A stretch of 64,000 nucleotides of DNA. It comes from Cephalopachus bancanus (Eukaryota > Chordata > Mammalia > Primates > Tarsiidae). The stretch spans positions 6,983,001 to 7,047,000 of the forward strand of contig JAPVLO010000097.1 of NCBI GenBank assembly GCA_027257055.1, written 5' to 3'. Under the pieces are notes generated by a model. It was not told the DNA's origin. It was given only the letters and a program-made list of their open reading frames with translations, and searched no databases. Below are positions 22,931 through 36,338 of this stretch, piece by piece; the stretch's first letter is position 1; each line of letters begins with the position of its first letter. Position numbers and translations under genes: made by a program.

Positions 22931-25109
22931 TGCTGTAAGTAGGGAAAAAAAAAAGTCGTAGCCAGCATTTTCATATTTCCTATCTTGAGTAGTACAAACA
23001 CTCAGTTCCCTTGCACAGTAGCATGGTAGTCATCCCAAAGTTCTTCCCTTTCTTTCATTTACCACAGTTCATCTACAGGTCTTTTTCTTTCTCTTGTACA
23101 TAGCATGGTGCTATGTATCTAGTTAAAACATTTTGGTTAAAAGCAGAAAGCAAGACTATAGGTGAAATTTCTCTAAGTGTTTATGAGTTTCAGTGCAAAT
23201 TAAGACATAAATATTTATCTGATCTTAAGGCAAGGAAGGCTTTGTTGAGGAAAAAAGCAAAGGAAGAAAGATACTGATTTGATTCCTTTAAAAATGAAAA
23301 ACTTTTTATATACCAAAAAATTCTTTAATTGAAAGACAACTCAATAGACAGTTATTCTACAGTATAACATATGCTATTTTAGAAATACTGTGTATTTAAA
23401 GTACTGTGAAACAGCAAAAGAAATGATTAGTTTTGCTCTTTAGGATTAGGGAATATTCCACAAAGGAGGTATGTATATTTCATCTACTGAGTCACATATC
23501 TGGATTAATATTATAGGGAACATTTTACCAACATTGTTGCCTTGCTTGTGTTTCAGATATCTTAGAAAAAAATCATGTTTATTGTTTGCTGGGCAGAATA
23601 TATAAAATTCAGAAGAGTAATTGAGTCCGGATAGGTGGGAGATTGGATATATCTTACTGTGAAGAATAGAAATGTGTGTGTATGTGTACATGAAATTTTT
23701 TTTTAGAACTGTATTAAAATAAATGAAAGTAACTTGCTAAAGTACTAGGAAGCCTAAAGATTGTCCTTTTGACATCAATTGAACAAGTAATATAGCTAGC
23801 CCACTCTTATAAGGGACTTTTGGGGGAGGGGATATAGCTATGAAAGAAGAAAAACTATTGGAAACTAAGTAATTTACTATTGAATTGCTTAATTGTACAT
23901 GTACACAAAAATATTTATATAAAACTAATTATTGAAGCATTGTTTATATTAGCAAAAACCATCCATAATAAACCAGAAACAAGTGTCAGTATTGAGAGTG
24001 GATTAAGAACTGTCACAGCTATTCAACTGAACTCTATACTTTTGAATGAGGTCTGCTTATATACTGAAAGAATAATGTCTATGGTAGAATTTTAAAAATG
24101 ATGGAATACCGTGACCATACTTTTTAAAAGTAAATATATGCTTATATAAGTGTATTTTAAAAAAGTTTCTGGAGCTATGCATACCAGCCTTTTAGATTCA
24201 TTCCCATTTGTATTGTTTCTAATTTTTTATTACTATCACACATTACTTTTACTATTTACCCAAGTAGGTGTAGATATAAAAATAATATAAAAAGTAAATG
24301 CAAGATTAAGCAAATATAGTTTTCTGTTTCTTAATGGATGGTATTATTACACATTTAAGAAAGGCTTAGAATCCTATCTTGTTAATTCCTCTGTTCTGGG
24401 AAAAGTAAGGTATTTACCTTTTGTTATTTAAGATTACTGTACGAATATATGAGTTTGGAGTGACTTCTTTGTAATTAACATCTTCAGGGTTTATTAGAAT
24501 TAGTTTTTCAGAGCTGGGATAAAGTGTCATGTTGGATTTGTTAGGGTGGGAATGTTTGCTATTTAAAATAGAAAAAGATTGAATGTAATGGGGAACCGTT
24601 TGCTAAAACTGGAGAGAGTATAGTTAGTAGGCGAATCATTCTGGAACTTAATAGGAATTTGGAGAATCATTGTACTATGAAAATAAGCGAGAAATGTTGT
24701 AGTTATAAAAGTTCACCTGGTCAGGTTTTATGGTAGGACTGAGTTTTCTATTAGCTATCTTTTTCTGGGACAAAATGGCATGGTGACAATTGATGAGATT
24801 ATTAAACTGGAAATCAATTGGTAAAGTCTAAAGCCTTTATAGATTCAAGGCTATCCATGATTGCATCCTGAAGTTCCTTTTGGAAATCAGTGAGGAATCA
24901 AGGGAACTTTCCTAAAATGTTTCAGATATGTAAGGAACTCATTTGTGAGAGACTGATGTAGGACCAGGAAGTGAGGCAGGTATGATAGTGATGGGATTTT
25001 GAATCCAGTCTTGGTTGACTAATCAAGTCTCTTATTTGCATGTATGCAAGTTTTCTCTTTTTAAGCTTTATATATAATCTTCCTAATTTGAATAATTTAT
25101 TTTTGAATC

Positions 25110-25374
25110 ATTTGTTTTGAGACAGGGTCTCACTGCTCAGCCTGTAGGGCAGTGAAGTGATCCCAGCTTATCACAACCTTGACTTTGTAGGCTCGTAGGA
25201 TCTTTCCACCTCAATCTCCTGAGTAACTGGGACTATAGGTGCGCACCACCCTTGGCTAATTTTTAAAATTTTTTGTGTAGACAAGGTCTCACTGTATTGC
25301 CCAGGCGGGTCTCAAACTCCTGGGCTCACGCCATTCTCTGCTAGGATTATAGGCGTGAGCTGCTGCACTAGACC
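25110..25374 (-). mobile_element. Alu, old, with deletions
   Basis: Reverse Alu (GAGACAGGGTCTCACTGC to GCACTAGACC), quite diverged; short duplication TGAATC (25104-25109 and 25375-25380). Confidence 0.85.
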
Positions 25375-25929
25375 TGAATCTCCTATTTATTTCATTTTAT
25401 TCCTATTTGTTCATTTTATTCCTCATTTATTTCCTATTTTTTTCATTCATATGTCATTTTAGTGCCTCCTTGTGGAGAACTATAATAATGACAGTTATGC
25501 TAGTGATACACAAATAAAGGATTATTAAACTAAAAGTTATATTTTGCAGTGACGTGTTTTTATTTTTAAGAAACAATGAAGATAATTTAATAGAATTATT
25601 TGCAGTTTTTTGGTAAATCATTTAAATTTTAGAGTTCATTAATTTACTTACTAAATTAATTATTATCTGCTATTTGCCAGACAGTACTAGGTAGATACTT
25701 TTGAACTATAAGTAAACAAAACAGACAAATATTCCTACTTTCTTGAGTTTTCTATCAAGCAAGACAGGCATAATAAATAAGTAGATCATATACCATGTTG
25801 GAAGATGATAAGAACTACAGAAAGGGAAAAAAATAAAGCAAGACAGATGTATGGAGAATACAGGGGGTGGGCATGGAATTTGCAATATGAAAGAGTGGTC
25901 AGGGTAGATCTTACTGAGAAGGTGATGTT

Positions 25930-26530
25930 TGAGCAAAGACTTGTGCAAGTGTTTTAGGCAGAGGAAGCAAGTAGTTTGCTGGTTTGTTCAAGGTACAGCA
26001 TGAAGGTAATTGTGGTAAGGAGGTAGTGTTGACAGATCATATAAGTCTATAGGCTGTTGCAAGGACTTTGGCTTTTACTCTGAAATTGGAAAGCTTTGGA
26101 GGATTTTGAGCAGAAGAGTGAACTGCTATATTTCAACAAGTTTATTCTGACTACTGTGTGGAGAGTATAGTATAGAAGAGTGTAGATCAAGGCAGGGAAT
26201 CCAATTAGGAGGCTAATGTAGTAATCAGCATGAGAGACATGATGGTGGCTTGCACTAGGGTGGTGGCAGAGGGAGGTGGTGGGAGATATGATCAAATTCT
26301 GGGTATGTGTTAAAGGTAGAACCTAACAAATATGCTGAAAATTCAATGTAGGAGGCAGGGAATGAGGAAAAGAGGTGTTAGAAATGACCCCATGGTTTTT
26401 GGCAGAGTAGCTGGAAGAATGGAATTGCCATCACTGAGATTATGTATAAGTCGATTTGTGTATGGGGGAAATATTAGGGATTTATGTCTGATAGACTTCC
26501 AAATGGAAATGTGAGGCAGTTTTGACAGAA
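25930..26530 (+). repeat. Ancient dispersed repeat, copy 1
   Basis: Contains AAGGACTTTGGCTTTTACTC, GGAGGATTTTGAGCAGAAGA, TGACTACTGTGTGGAGAGTA and GATGGTGGCTTGCACTAGGG. The same order of blocks recurs at 49280-49930. Non-coding; family not named. Confidence 0.6.
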
Positions 26531-26851
26531 ACATGAAAGTTGACAGAAAGATACTGACTTCTAATTTAATTTTGAAGTGTTGTGTATATTTCAGAAGCAC
26601 GTTTGATTTAACAAATATTCCGAGTCTCTTATTTGATATTAGGTGATTGGGGGCTCCGATAACAAACAAATATAATCATAGACCTGATCCTTACAGAACC
26701 TAACTTATAAGGGAAAGACAGGCATTAAGTTATTTCACAAACACATTTGAAATTACAACTGTAGTAAGTACTTTGAAGGAAAGACACCTGCAACTGTGGG
26801 AACAGACACTGGGGACCTTATACTTCTGGTGGTAAAGGAAGAAGTGACTTT

Positions 26852-29800
26852 TGAGGTATAATTCACATGCAATAAAATTCATCAATTTAAAGTAAACAGA
26901 TGGGTGAATTTTGACAAATTCATGTAACCATCACCACAATCAAGATAATAAAGCAATGCTTATCTCAAAAAAGTTTTCTCAATGTCTCTTTTCTGCCTAT
27001 TTTTAAATTGAATTTTTAAAAATTGATCTGTAAGGAGTTCTTTATATATTCTTGAACAAGTTATTTGATGGCTGTATATATTGCAAATATCTTCTCCAAG
27101 TTTGAAAATTGCCTTTTTATTCTTTTAATAGTGTCTGATGAGCAGTTTCTAATTTAAATGAAGTCTAATTTGTCTTTTTCTAAATGAGTAATTCTTTCTG
27201 TATCTTGTTTAAGGAAATATTTTCCTATATATAAAAGTTTGTTTATTCATGATCCATTGCAAATTAAATTTGTGTATGATCTAAGTTAGGAGTCAAGGTC
27301 CATTTTTGTTCATTTGATAGTCAGTTGATCCTGGCACCATTTATTGGAAAGATAATTCTTTAACCATTGCAGTTAGGTTGTTTTGTTATGACTGTATTTG
27401 TGGGTTTCTCAGATCTCTGTTCTGTTGACCTATTTGTCTATCCTTGTACTAACCATGTTTTAATTATTGTAATTTATAATCTTCATATCTGGTAGTTGTT
27501 TTTCAAGACTGTCTTGGCTGTTTTTAAGTCCTTTGCATTTTCATATAAATTTTAGAATCAACTTGTGAATTTCTGCAAAAGCTTTGCTGAGATTTTGATT
27601 GAGGTTGCAAGGAATCTCTAGATCAACATTAGGGAAATGGATTATCTTCAAAGCATTAAATCTTCCTATCAGTGAAGGTGGCATATCCCTCCATTTAGTA
27701 AACTTTTAAATTTCTCTTGACAGTGTTTCAGTTTAGCGGTATTACATATTTCTGGTTAGTTTTATTCTTAGTGATTCAATTTTTTTGGATGCTATTAGTT
27801 TTTAAATTTCACTTTCTAGTTGTTGGAAATAGACAGAAATACAGTTGATTTGTATATATTGACCTTGTATCCAGTTACCTTGCTATATTTACTTATTAAT
27901 TCTAGGAGTTATCTTGGATTTTCTATGCACTCCATCATGCTGTCAGCAAATAATGACAGTTATGTCTTCCTTTTAAAATCTTTTTCCTTTTACTTCTTTT
28001 TGTACTGTATTCTTTATACCATTGATTTGTTTATTGGTTATTTTATTTTGTTAAGTAGAAGTAATGTTGATGGATAGTCTTGTCTTATTTTTGGATTCTA
28101 GAGGAAAGAGCACATCATTAATAAGATGACTGGTGACATTGGCTGTAAGATTTTTGTGAATTAGGGTAGTTAGATTAAGAATGCTCCTTTTATTTTTAAT
28201 TTCTGGATGTTTTTATTGTGAATGGGTATTGAGTTTTATCAATTCTTTACCTATTGAAATGATTACATGGATTTTACTTTGATAATTTGCTGAGTTACTT
28301 TGATTTATTTTCAAAAGTTAAATTAGCTTGTATTCTTTTCATAAACTTCATTGGTTGTAATGTATTATCTTTTAAATTCGATTTATTGAAATTTTGTCTT
28401 TAACATTTTCATGTCTGTATTCCATGAGAAATATACTGGCCTGTAATTTTTTTTTCTTTTTCGTCTTGTAATATTCTTGTCAGCTTTTAGTGACTTCATA
28501 AATAATTGGAAATTAATCCCTCCTTTTTTCCTCTGGAAGATTACATATAGTTGGTTTAGGTATTATTTATTCCTTAGTTAAACCATTGAAGAGTTCCCTA
28601 GTGAAACCATCTGAGTCAAGTCAAGATATTTCTTAAGGGAAATATTAAATTTTGGATTCAGTTTCTTATAACATTTTCTATTTTTTGTGTCAGTTTTCTT
28701 AAGCTGTTTTTTAAAAGAATTTGACCATTTCTTCTAAATTATCAAATGCATTGTCAAAGTTGTCTTTAATGTCTTCTTGCTTACTTTTTAATGTCTATAG
28801 ACTATGTACTGATATCCCACTTTTAATTTTTCTAAAATTTGAATATTCTGTCCTTTTTTTATTATTCATGTTAGGGGTTATCAGTTATTAATATTTTCAA
28901 ATCACCGACTTTTGACTTTCTTAATTTTCTCATACTACTTTTTATTTCATTGAGTTTTGTCCTTGCTGTGTTATTTTCTTCTTTGTATTACTTTGGCTTT
29001 GATTTGCCATCTTTTTTTAGCTACTGGAGATGGTAGCTTTTATCATTGGTTTTTTAACTTTCCTTCTAACATGCATTTTAAAGTTATAAATTATCCCATA
29101 AGCATAGCTTAACCTGACCCTCACAAATTTTGATGTTGCATTTCCATTATCAATTAAAAGTGTTTTAAAATTTCCGTTGTGATTTCCTCTTTGACAAATA
29201 ATTTTCTGTTACTGGTTTCTAGTTAAATTCCACTGTACTCAGAAAACATACATATATGATTTCAATCTTTTGATACTTGTTGACTTGCTTTATGTCCTGA
29301 TATATGTGGTTTGGTGTATTCAGTATTGAGTACTTGAGAAGAATATATTTGTGCAGTTGTTAAGTATAGTATTCTATACATACTAATTAGATTAACTGAA
29401 TTGGTTAATAGTGATATAAAATCTTTTATGTTCTTAGAATTTTTCTTCTGTGAAACTATTTTTATTTCATTTTCATGTTGGAAGGATATTTTCCCTTAGT
29501 ATAGAATTCTAAGTTGACTGGTTTATTTCCTAATTTTTTTTTTTGTCTTACCACTTTAGAGGAGTCATTTTATTGTCTTCTGTTATTTCTGATTTTAAAA
29601 GTTAATTATTAATTTTATTGCTGCTCCTCTCAAAGTAATGTGTCTTGTTTTTCCTGGCTGCTTTTACAATTTTCTCTTTGACTTTGGTTTTAGTACTTTG
29701 ACTCTGATATATTTAGGTGTAGTTAGTTTTCTTTGTATCCTGCTGAGGGTTGTAGAGCTTCATAGTTCACATATGCTAGGGACACATATACTTTTTTAAC

Positions 29801-30147
29801 CAAATACTGCTTGTGTTTTCAGTTTGTATTATCTATGTTTGTGTAACATCAATTAGATGTGTGTTAGATCTTTTCACTGTGTTGTACGTCTTTTCACTCT
29901 TTTTTGTGTTTTTTCCTTTATATCTATGTATCATATTTTTTACACATTTATTCAGTATTCCTGTTTTGCTGTTATTAAATGAATGATTTCTTTATTTTAA
30001 TGTTTGTTTTTTGATTCTGGAATTTCCATTTGATTATCTTATCCAAATTCTAGGACTTTTGCTGAAATTTTTCACTTCTCCTGTATTTAGTTATTTCTTT
30101 TTTTCTTGAACATACCAATCACAGTTATTTATTTTTAAATTTCTTCA
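26852..30147 (-). mobile_element. Old L1M, antisense
   Basis: Begins with a 3'-end segment (GAGGTATAATTCACATGCAA, CATGTAACCATCACCACAATC), then antisense ORF2 (GGCACCATTTATTGGAAAG; GAATCTCTAGATCAACATTAG), the endonuclease part (about 29160-29400) and ORF1-side sequence up to the Alu at 30148. Heavily decayed, no usable frame. Confidence 0.75.
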
Positions 30148-30440
30148 TTTTTTTTTTTTTGAGTTGGAGTCTCACTCTCAGCCAGGCTGGAATGCAGTGG
30201 CATGATCACGACTTATTGCAGCTTTTACCTCTTGGGCTGAGATGATCCTTCTGTCTCAGCCTCCTGAATAGCTGGGACAGCAGGTGCATGCCACCATGCC
30301 CAGCTAATCTTTTAAATTTTGGTAAGAGATAGGGTTCGTTATGTTGTCTAGGCTGGTTACAAACTCCTGGGCTCAAGTAATCCTCGCGCCTTGGCCTCCC
30401 AGAGTGCTGGGATTACAGGGATAAGGCACTGTGCCTGGCC
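30148..30440 (-). mobile_element. Alu, older
   Basis: Reverse dimer from poly-T and GAGTTGGAGTCTCACTC to GTGCCTGGCC; the target duplication is not clear. Confidence 0.9.
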
Positions 30441-30535
30441 CAAGTCATAGTTATTTTAAAATCTCTCTGGCAACTCCAAAATCTGAAAAGTTATGTGCCT
30501 TCAAAAAATTTTTCTGTTATTTCTTATTTATCCAT

Positions 30536-31290
30536 TCTTTTTTTATTGAGGTAAAATTCATATAAAATTCGCTATTTTAACAGTTTTAAAATACATAATT
30601 CTGTGGTTTTTATTATATTCGAAGTTGTGCAACCATCGCAAGTATGTAATTTAACAACATTTTCGTCACCCTAAAAAAGAAACCCATATTTGTTGCAGTC
30701 GATATTAATTCTTCTGTCTGCTTATCCCCTGGTAACAGCTAATCTACTTTCTGTCTCTGTAGATTTGCCTGTTCTGGACAGCTCATATAAATAAAAGCAT
30801 ACAATGTGTGACCTTTTATGTCTAGCTTCTTTCAACTTGGCATAATGTTTTCGAGGTTCTTCCTTGTTATAGCGTGTGTTAGTACTTCATTCCTTTTTGT
30901 GGTTGAATAATATTCCATTGTATTCATATACTCCATTTTGTTTATCTATTTGCCAGTTGGTGAGCATTTGGGTTTTGTCCACATTTTGTCTACCATGAAT
31001 AATGCCATTGTGAACATTTGCGTGTGAATTTTGTGTGAATATGTGTTTTCAGTTCTCTTGAGCATATACCTAAAGTGGAATTGTTAGGTCATGTGGTAAC
31101 TCTCAGCTTAACTTCTTGAGAAATATCAGATTGTATTACACTACCATGACTGTACCCTTGTACATTACTGCCATTTTATATGAGTTTCAATTTCTCTACA
31201 TTCTTCCAACACGTGTGTTTTCTGTTGTTTTTATCTTTATGTTTTTATTATAGCCATCCTAGTGGATACTGGTCATTTATTTTTACTTTT
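30536..31290 (-). mobile_element. L1M 3' end, antisense
   Basis: TTATTGAGGTAAAATTCATA, then GTTGTGCAACCATCGCAAG, the GCCTGTTCTGGACAGCTCAT block, TTAGTACTTCATTCCTTTTT and GAATAATATTCCATTGTAT follow the known order of mammalian L1M 3' sequence in reverse. Confidence 0.8.
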
Positions 31291-31796
31291 TAGAATGCCT
31301 TGCAATTTTTAAAAGAATGTCAGACATTGTGGATGAATAGTTATACAAGCTCTAGTTTGTATTACTTTCCTCCAAAGACAGTTAAGTTTTCCTTTGGTAT
31401 ATGAAGTACTAGGAGTTCACCTTGAGTTTGTTGAGGGTTGATAATAAGACTTGTTAGGGCTGATGTCTTGCAATTTTGACCTTAGTCTAAGGAGAGGTTC
31501 TTATGTAGTCTCAATAGAGAGTGAGGTGTTTATGAAGGCCCTTCAAATTTGGTGGGACCTACACCCTAATCTTTGTCCAGCAGCTGGAATCTCTGCTTAG
31601 CTCTTCAGCTTCCTAGCTGCTGTTTTCTTGAACTCTCCCTTTGTGGTTTTTCTTCTCTAGGAATTTCTTTTTTTAGTTTTCAGCTCTTTAATAGTTGGAC
31701 ACTCTCACTCCTTTATCCTCAGTTTAGTTGGACACCCGCTTTCCACTTTGACTCTATTCCTCTGTTACACAACTAACTAAAGGACAAAGCCAAGGT

Positions 31797-32074
31797 GGTC
31801 TGGGTTTGGTGACTCATGTATGTAATTCCAGCATTCTGGGAGGCCAAGGCGGGAGGATCGCTTTAGTCTAGGAGTTTGAGACCATCCTGGGCAACATAGC
31901 AAGATCCTGTCTCTACAAAAAAAATTATTAGCCGGACATGATTATGTGTGCCCGCAGCCCCAGCTACTCAGGAGGCTGAGGTGGGAGGATCACTTGAGCC
32001 CAAGAGTTCTAGGCTGCAGTGATCACTGCAGTTCAGCCTGAACTATGGAGTGAAACCCTGTTTCTGAAAAAACA
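31797..32074 (+). mobile_element. Alu, older (J/S-like)
   Basis: Forward dimer with human-like internal sequence (GAGTTTGAGACCATCCTGGG; CAGCTACTCAGGAGGCTGAG); duplication AAAGCCAAGGT (31786-31796 and 32075-32085). Confidence 0.93.
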
Positions 32075-32678
32075 AAAGCCAAGGTAATTGTGGAGCTGGT
32101 CGTATGTGCTTCCCTTCTTTCAAGAGTTATAGCTCCTCCTGTTCCTTATCTAAGTTGATCTTTAATGTCTTCAAATAGTTTTTGCATTTTGTCTAGATTT
32201 TATTGATACAAGCCACTCTATCAAGATTGTAACAGTGACTAATGATGTTTTATTAGTTGAATTACACTAATTTCCTCACTATTGAAAGTGAGAACATGAA
32301 TTTTTAACAAAAATTTGGACAAGAATATAGGTGAAAGGATTTTTGTTTTCAGACGGAATAGGGTCAAGGTCAGTCAGTTTTAAAGGATGATAAAGGATGA
32401 TTCAGAGTAAGATGTGACTGAGTAGTGTGGTTTTTTTATGGTGAAAACTGAACAAGGTTATTAAGTGAAGAATACAAATTGGATAAATAAGGATGCGAAT
32501 TGAAGTTCTTCTTAATAAACAGCAGTTATCTGGATTTAGTAGTGAAGAAATTAAAATTCTGCTTTTTGAATGGGTTATATTAAAGTAGCACTTGGTTATT
32601 TCTGTAAATGTTAGAGATTGTTAACTGTTTGGAGGTAATGGCTAAAGAACAGTGAATATCTATTAAATGTGCCAGAGA

Positions 32679-32977
32679 AAGCCGGGCTCGGTGGCTCAGC
32701 CTGTAATCCCGCGCCTTTGGGAGGCTGAGGTGAGTGGATTGCCTGAGCCCGCGGGTTCGAGACCCGCCTGGGCAGCGAGACCTCATCTCTATAATAAATC
32801 AAAAAAAATCAGCCGGGCGTGGTAGCGCACGCCTGTAATTCCGGCTACGTGGAAGGCTGAGGCGGAAGGATCACCGGAGCCCACCAGGTCGAGGCTGCGG
32901 TGGCCGGAAGCGGCCACTGCACTCCAGTCTGGGCGACAGAGTGAGACTCCAACTCAAAAAAAAAAAAAAAAAAAAAA
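32679..32977 (+). mobile_element. Alu, youngest lineage-specific subfamily
   Basis: Near-consensus forward dimer (GCCGGGCTCGGTGGCTCAGC; GGGCAGCGAGACC; end CTCCAACTC plus a long A tail), with a perfect 17-bp duplication ATTAAATGTGCCAGAGA (32662-32678 and 32978-32994). It lies about 0.93 kb upstream of the exon at 33905. Confidence 0.97.
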
Positions 32978-33904
32978 ATTAAATGTGCCAGAGAGAATTG
33001 TGTTCACAAAATCTTGAATGGTTTACAGTAACTAACTAGTCATCTAAAAATGTGGGACAAAGAGAACCACTGACAGTATAGGAATGGACATTATGTTCAG
33101 AATGTCGAAGTAGAGAATGAAGACAGAAGTAGATTTGTAAAGAATAATGAATACTTCCTTCTCCTATAGGATTAAAAAGGAGGGTTTGGAAAGAAACTAA
33201 CCATTTACTTTCTCCACCAAAATATCCCCAAGAAGGAGCCTGGTGTTTCAGACCATCTATGTCTATGCTTTTCCTTTTGCCCTTTCATGAACTCTCAAGG
33301 TTAGTCAGTGGTTTCTTCAAAATTTCATTAGGAAATTTGCCAAAGGCATCCTTTTGAGGCAGCTGTCTCTGTACCCTTGGAGGCCATCCGTAATGTTTCC
33401 AGTCTATAGCAGTAGTCGGCACAAAAATGTTAAACTGAGCAGTTGTCTTTGTGTTTTAAAACATTCCTCCAATGCCACTGTCCTCCACACTCCCAAATAA
33501 TGTAAAATATGTCACATTTTGGAACCTGTGATCCTTTCATAGTTTTTTGTTACTTTACTTTTTCAGGTAAAATTAATAAGTATATCCAAACATGTTAATA
33601 AAGAAACAGTTTTAAAACATAATTCAAATAACAGTAGACATATTAGAAATGCTTAATGTATAAATAAGAACTCTTTTTGTATATAATGTTAAAATTTTTA
33701 TTTTCACTACTGGGATTTTATAAAGTATACTTTAAAGTTTAAATATGTTAATAAGTTCATGATTAAAATGCATTAGGAAAAATTGAAATGCATTTGTGTT
33801 TTTGTTCCTGTGCATTTAATAATATAGACAACTGTTTTACCATATGTATCTTTAATATATTAGTCTAACTGTTCCACTTGTTTTACTAAACTGTCTTCTT
33901 TCAG

Positions 33905-34058
33905 CCACCCACACAGAATATGCCTATGGGTCCTGGAGGGATGAATCAGAGCGGCCCTCCCCCACCCCCACGTTCTCACAACATGCCTTCAGATGGAATG
34001 GTAGGTGGGGGTCCTCCTGCACCACACATGCAGAACCAGATGAACGGCCAGATGCCTG
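33905..34058 (+). CDS. SS18: SS18 coding exon (human exon 4 equivalent)
   Basis: This 154-nt exon reads PPTQNMPMGPGGMNQSG, then a run of five prolines, then a Gly/Pro/Met/Asn/Gln-rich stretch ending QMNGQMP, and leaves one base of a split Gly codon. It lies just after the SNH domain, where the low-complexity part of SS18 begins. That low-complexity part acts in transcriptional co-activation and condensate formation; this is family knowledge, not visible here. The acceptor is a strong pyrimidine tract ending TTCTTTCAG; the donor is GTAAGT at 34059. The phase joins perfectly to the exons at 11878 and 39071. The frame stays open for about 50 nt past the donor before a stop, so intron retention would give a short false tail. 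Skipping would break the frame. A + strand Alu lies 0.93 kb upstream and a - strand Alu 0.55 kb downstream. Confidence 0.97.
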
Positions 34059-34606
34059 GTAAGTTTTTCTCCTCTAAGACATTAACACCAGAGTTGCTTA
34101 GCAACTGAAACGACATGGGGGCTCAAGGGATACTAGATTGTTGATGACAAAACTGCTTTGAATGCCCCCGAGTACAGGCTCTCTTAGAGTTTGTTAGCTA
34201 CAGAGCTACGTGACCTGTATTCAGTGTTTATCAGGCTGCCCTTGGGCTTTGATGTAGCTGACACACAGCATTCCTCTGATGAACAGAACTGGCTAAATTT
34301 AGTCTGTCTGAAACTGCAGTACTGTTGGCTTTAGAAGGTTTTTGGGAAAAAAGACATTGTGCCATGGCTTAAAAATTAAAATCTGTTTAAAAAAGGCATT
34401 ATAACATATCCCTGAGATTTTATTTACTTAAAAATTGATTGATCTCTGAAACAGTATCACTGGGAAAAAACACATGGGGAAAGAAACAAAACAGTCTCTA
34501 AAGTGCTAGTGTGTTTAGTATTTCCTCATTGATATTATTGAAGCTGAATCTAGACTTTTTTTAATACATATGCTTATAACATAACATATATATAGGAATT
34601 GATTTT

Positions 34607-34915
34607 TTTAAATTTTTTAATTGTCTTTTTGAGTCGGAGTCTCACTCCGTTGCCCAGGCTGGAATGCAGTGGCATGCTCATGGCCACCCCATTGTTGACC
34701 TGCTGGGATCAGGTGATCCTTCTGCCTCAGCCCTCCAAGTAGCCGGAACTATAGGTGCACGGTATACCACACCTGGCTAATTTTTTATTTATTGTAGAGA
34801 TGAGGTCTCAACCAAGATGCCCAGGCTAGTCTTGAACCTGTAGGCTTAGGCAATCCTCTTGCTTTGGCCTCCCAAAGTGCTGGGATTACAGGCTTGAGCC
34901 ACTGTGCCTGGCCTG
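34607..34915 (-). mobile_element. Alu (dimeric)
   Basis: Reverse dimer; duplication GGAATTGATTTT (34595-34606 and 34916-34927). It starts 549 bp downstream of the exon ending at 34058, in opposite orientation to the Alu at 32679. Confidence 0.94.
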
Positions 34916-36043
34916 GGAATTGATTTTAAAGCAAAGTTAAAAGCTGAAGAATAATGTAAGCTTGCTTATACAGAGCCATTCTCTTGTCATTTTATCCATT
35001 TTAAGTTTTTAGTTATTAGAATAATAGTTTTTTAGGCCATGCAGTGCTTATTTAGATACTCTTTGCTGGTTTTATGAAAAGTATCTGTACCATTTGTTTT
35101 TGTTACAACAGCAACATCCCATAGCCATAATTTTTGGTGGAGTATTCTCTGCATTTAATACGAGAATATTTTTACTTTCTAAAGACAAAAGTTACTTTGA
35201 TTAACAAAAAGAAAGTATTATACAGTTGGCAATAATAGAAGTAAATTAAAATAACAAACAATTTATTATTAAAATTAGTAATTAGCATCCCTAGGATAGT
35301 GTTTTCTCTACCTGATTATGTTGATTAATAACATTGGTATCTAAGGATGTCCAAGGAAGATTGTTGTAGAAGCAAAAGAAAGTACAGTGCAAAGAGGCAA
35401 GGTAGCCTGGTTTATAGAAGATTGATGAGCAGCTGATCATGTAGGAGGGTAGTGGTATTTCAGAGGCAGCCTCATATTTCCTGCTAAGACTTGTGACATT
35501 GATGGCCCATACCAAGTATGGAAATAGGAACTACTTTTTCAGTTTGTAGTCAGGAGAAAGCTTCCTGTCAAATCCACATTTCGCTCACCAGGACACATCA
35601 TTTTTAGAACTGGAAAAGTAGTGTTAGTGTAAGTTAGCTAGTTAGGAGTTTTGTGACTTTTTATGCTGGTACCTTTAATTAGGATTTTGACTAAACTTCT
35701 TCATATAACATTCAAACTTAAGGCCAAAGAAGCATTTGAGCTTCAATACAATTATTGTTAGCATGACATTTGTTTTGTGTATAAGGCCATCTGGAGTGGT
35801 ATATTTTTTTATGAGCCAGAGATTATCAACCAGTGTGACTGAGGTAGTCCAAGATACTGTAGAGCTTCTAAAACAATGGTTAAGAGACTCTCCTAACAGT
35901 ATTGTGGAGTTAGTTAAGTATGGGAGAGACCGGAAGGCCATACCTATATTTTCTTCATAAGTTCCTTATAGAGTTTAGCCAACCTTTTTTTGCACACAAA
36001 TTTGTATCTTGGTTCTTAATTTCCTATTTTAGTTTTTGTTTTT

Positions 36044-36338
36044 GTTCTTTTTGACACAAGGTCTCGCATTGTTACCCAGGCTGGAGTGCAGTGGTTTGAT
36101 CTTAGCTCACTATAGCCTTAAACTCTGGGACTTGAGGGATCTTCCCACTTCAGCCTCCCAAGTAGCTGGGAGTGCAGGCACTCACCACCACACCTGGCTA
36201 ATTTTTAAAGATTTTTTTGTGGAGACAGGGTCTCACTCTGTTGATCAGGCTGGTCTTGAACTCATGGCCTTAAGGAATCCACCTGCCTTGCCCTCCCAAA
36301 GTGCTGGAATTATAGGCTTGAGCCACCTCCCCTGGCCA
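36044..36338 (-). mobile_element. Alu, older
   Basis: Reverse dimer (GACACAAGGTCTCGCATTG to CCCCTGGCC); near-identical flanks AGTTTTTGTTTTT / AGTTTTGTTTTT. Confidence 0.88.

Larger units (their letters stand above)
11963..33904 (+). other. SS18: SS18 intron 3 (21.9 kb)
   Basis: The intron is bounded by GTAAGT and TTTCAG. It contains about 9 Alus, a mariner fossil, a hAT-like element, long antisense L1M remnants and old dispersed repeats, all listed separately. Stretches in which I recognise nothing are 11963-12518, 12838-13125, 14000-15050 (AT-rich, possibly more decayed L1), 20150-21706, 22008-22780, 22931-25100, 25381-25930, 26531-26850, 31291-31785, 32086-32661 and 32995-33890. Confidence 0.9.

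Noticed and set aside
33920..34108. A 62-codon frame covering exon 4 and running on to 34108.
   Set aside because: The real exon ends at the GTAAGT donor at 34059; the last 16 codons are intron.
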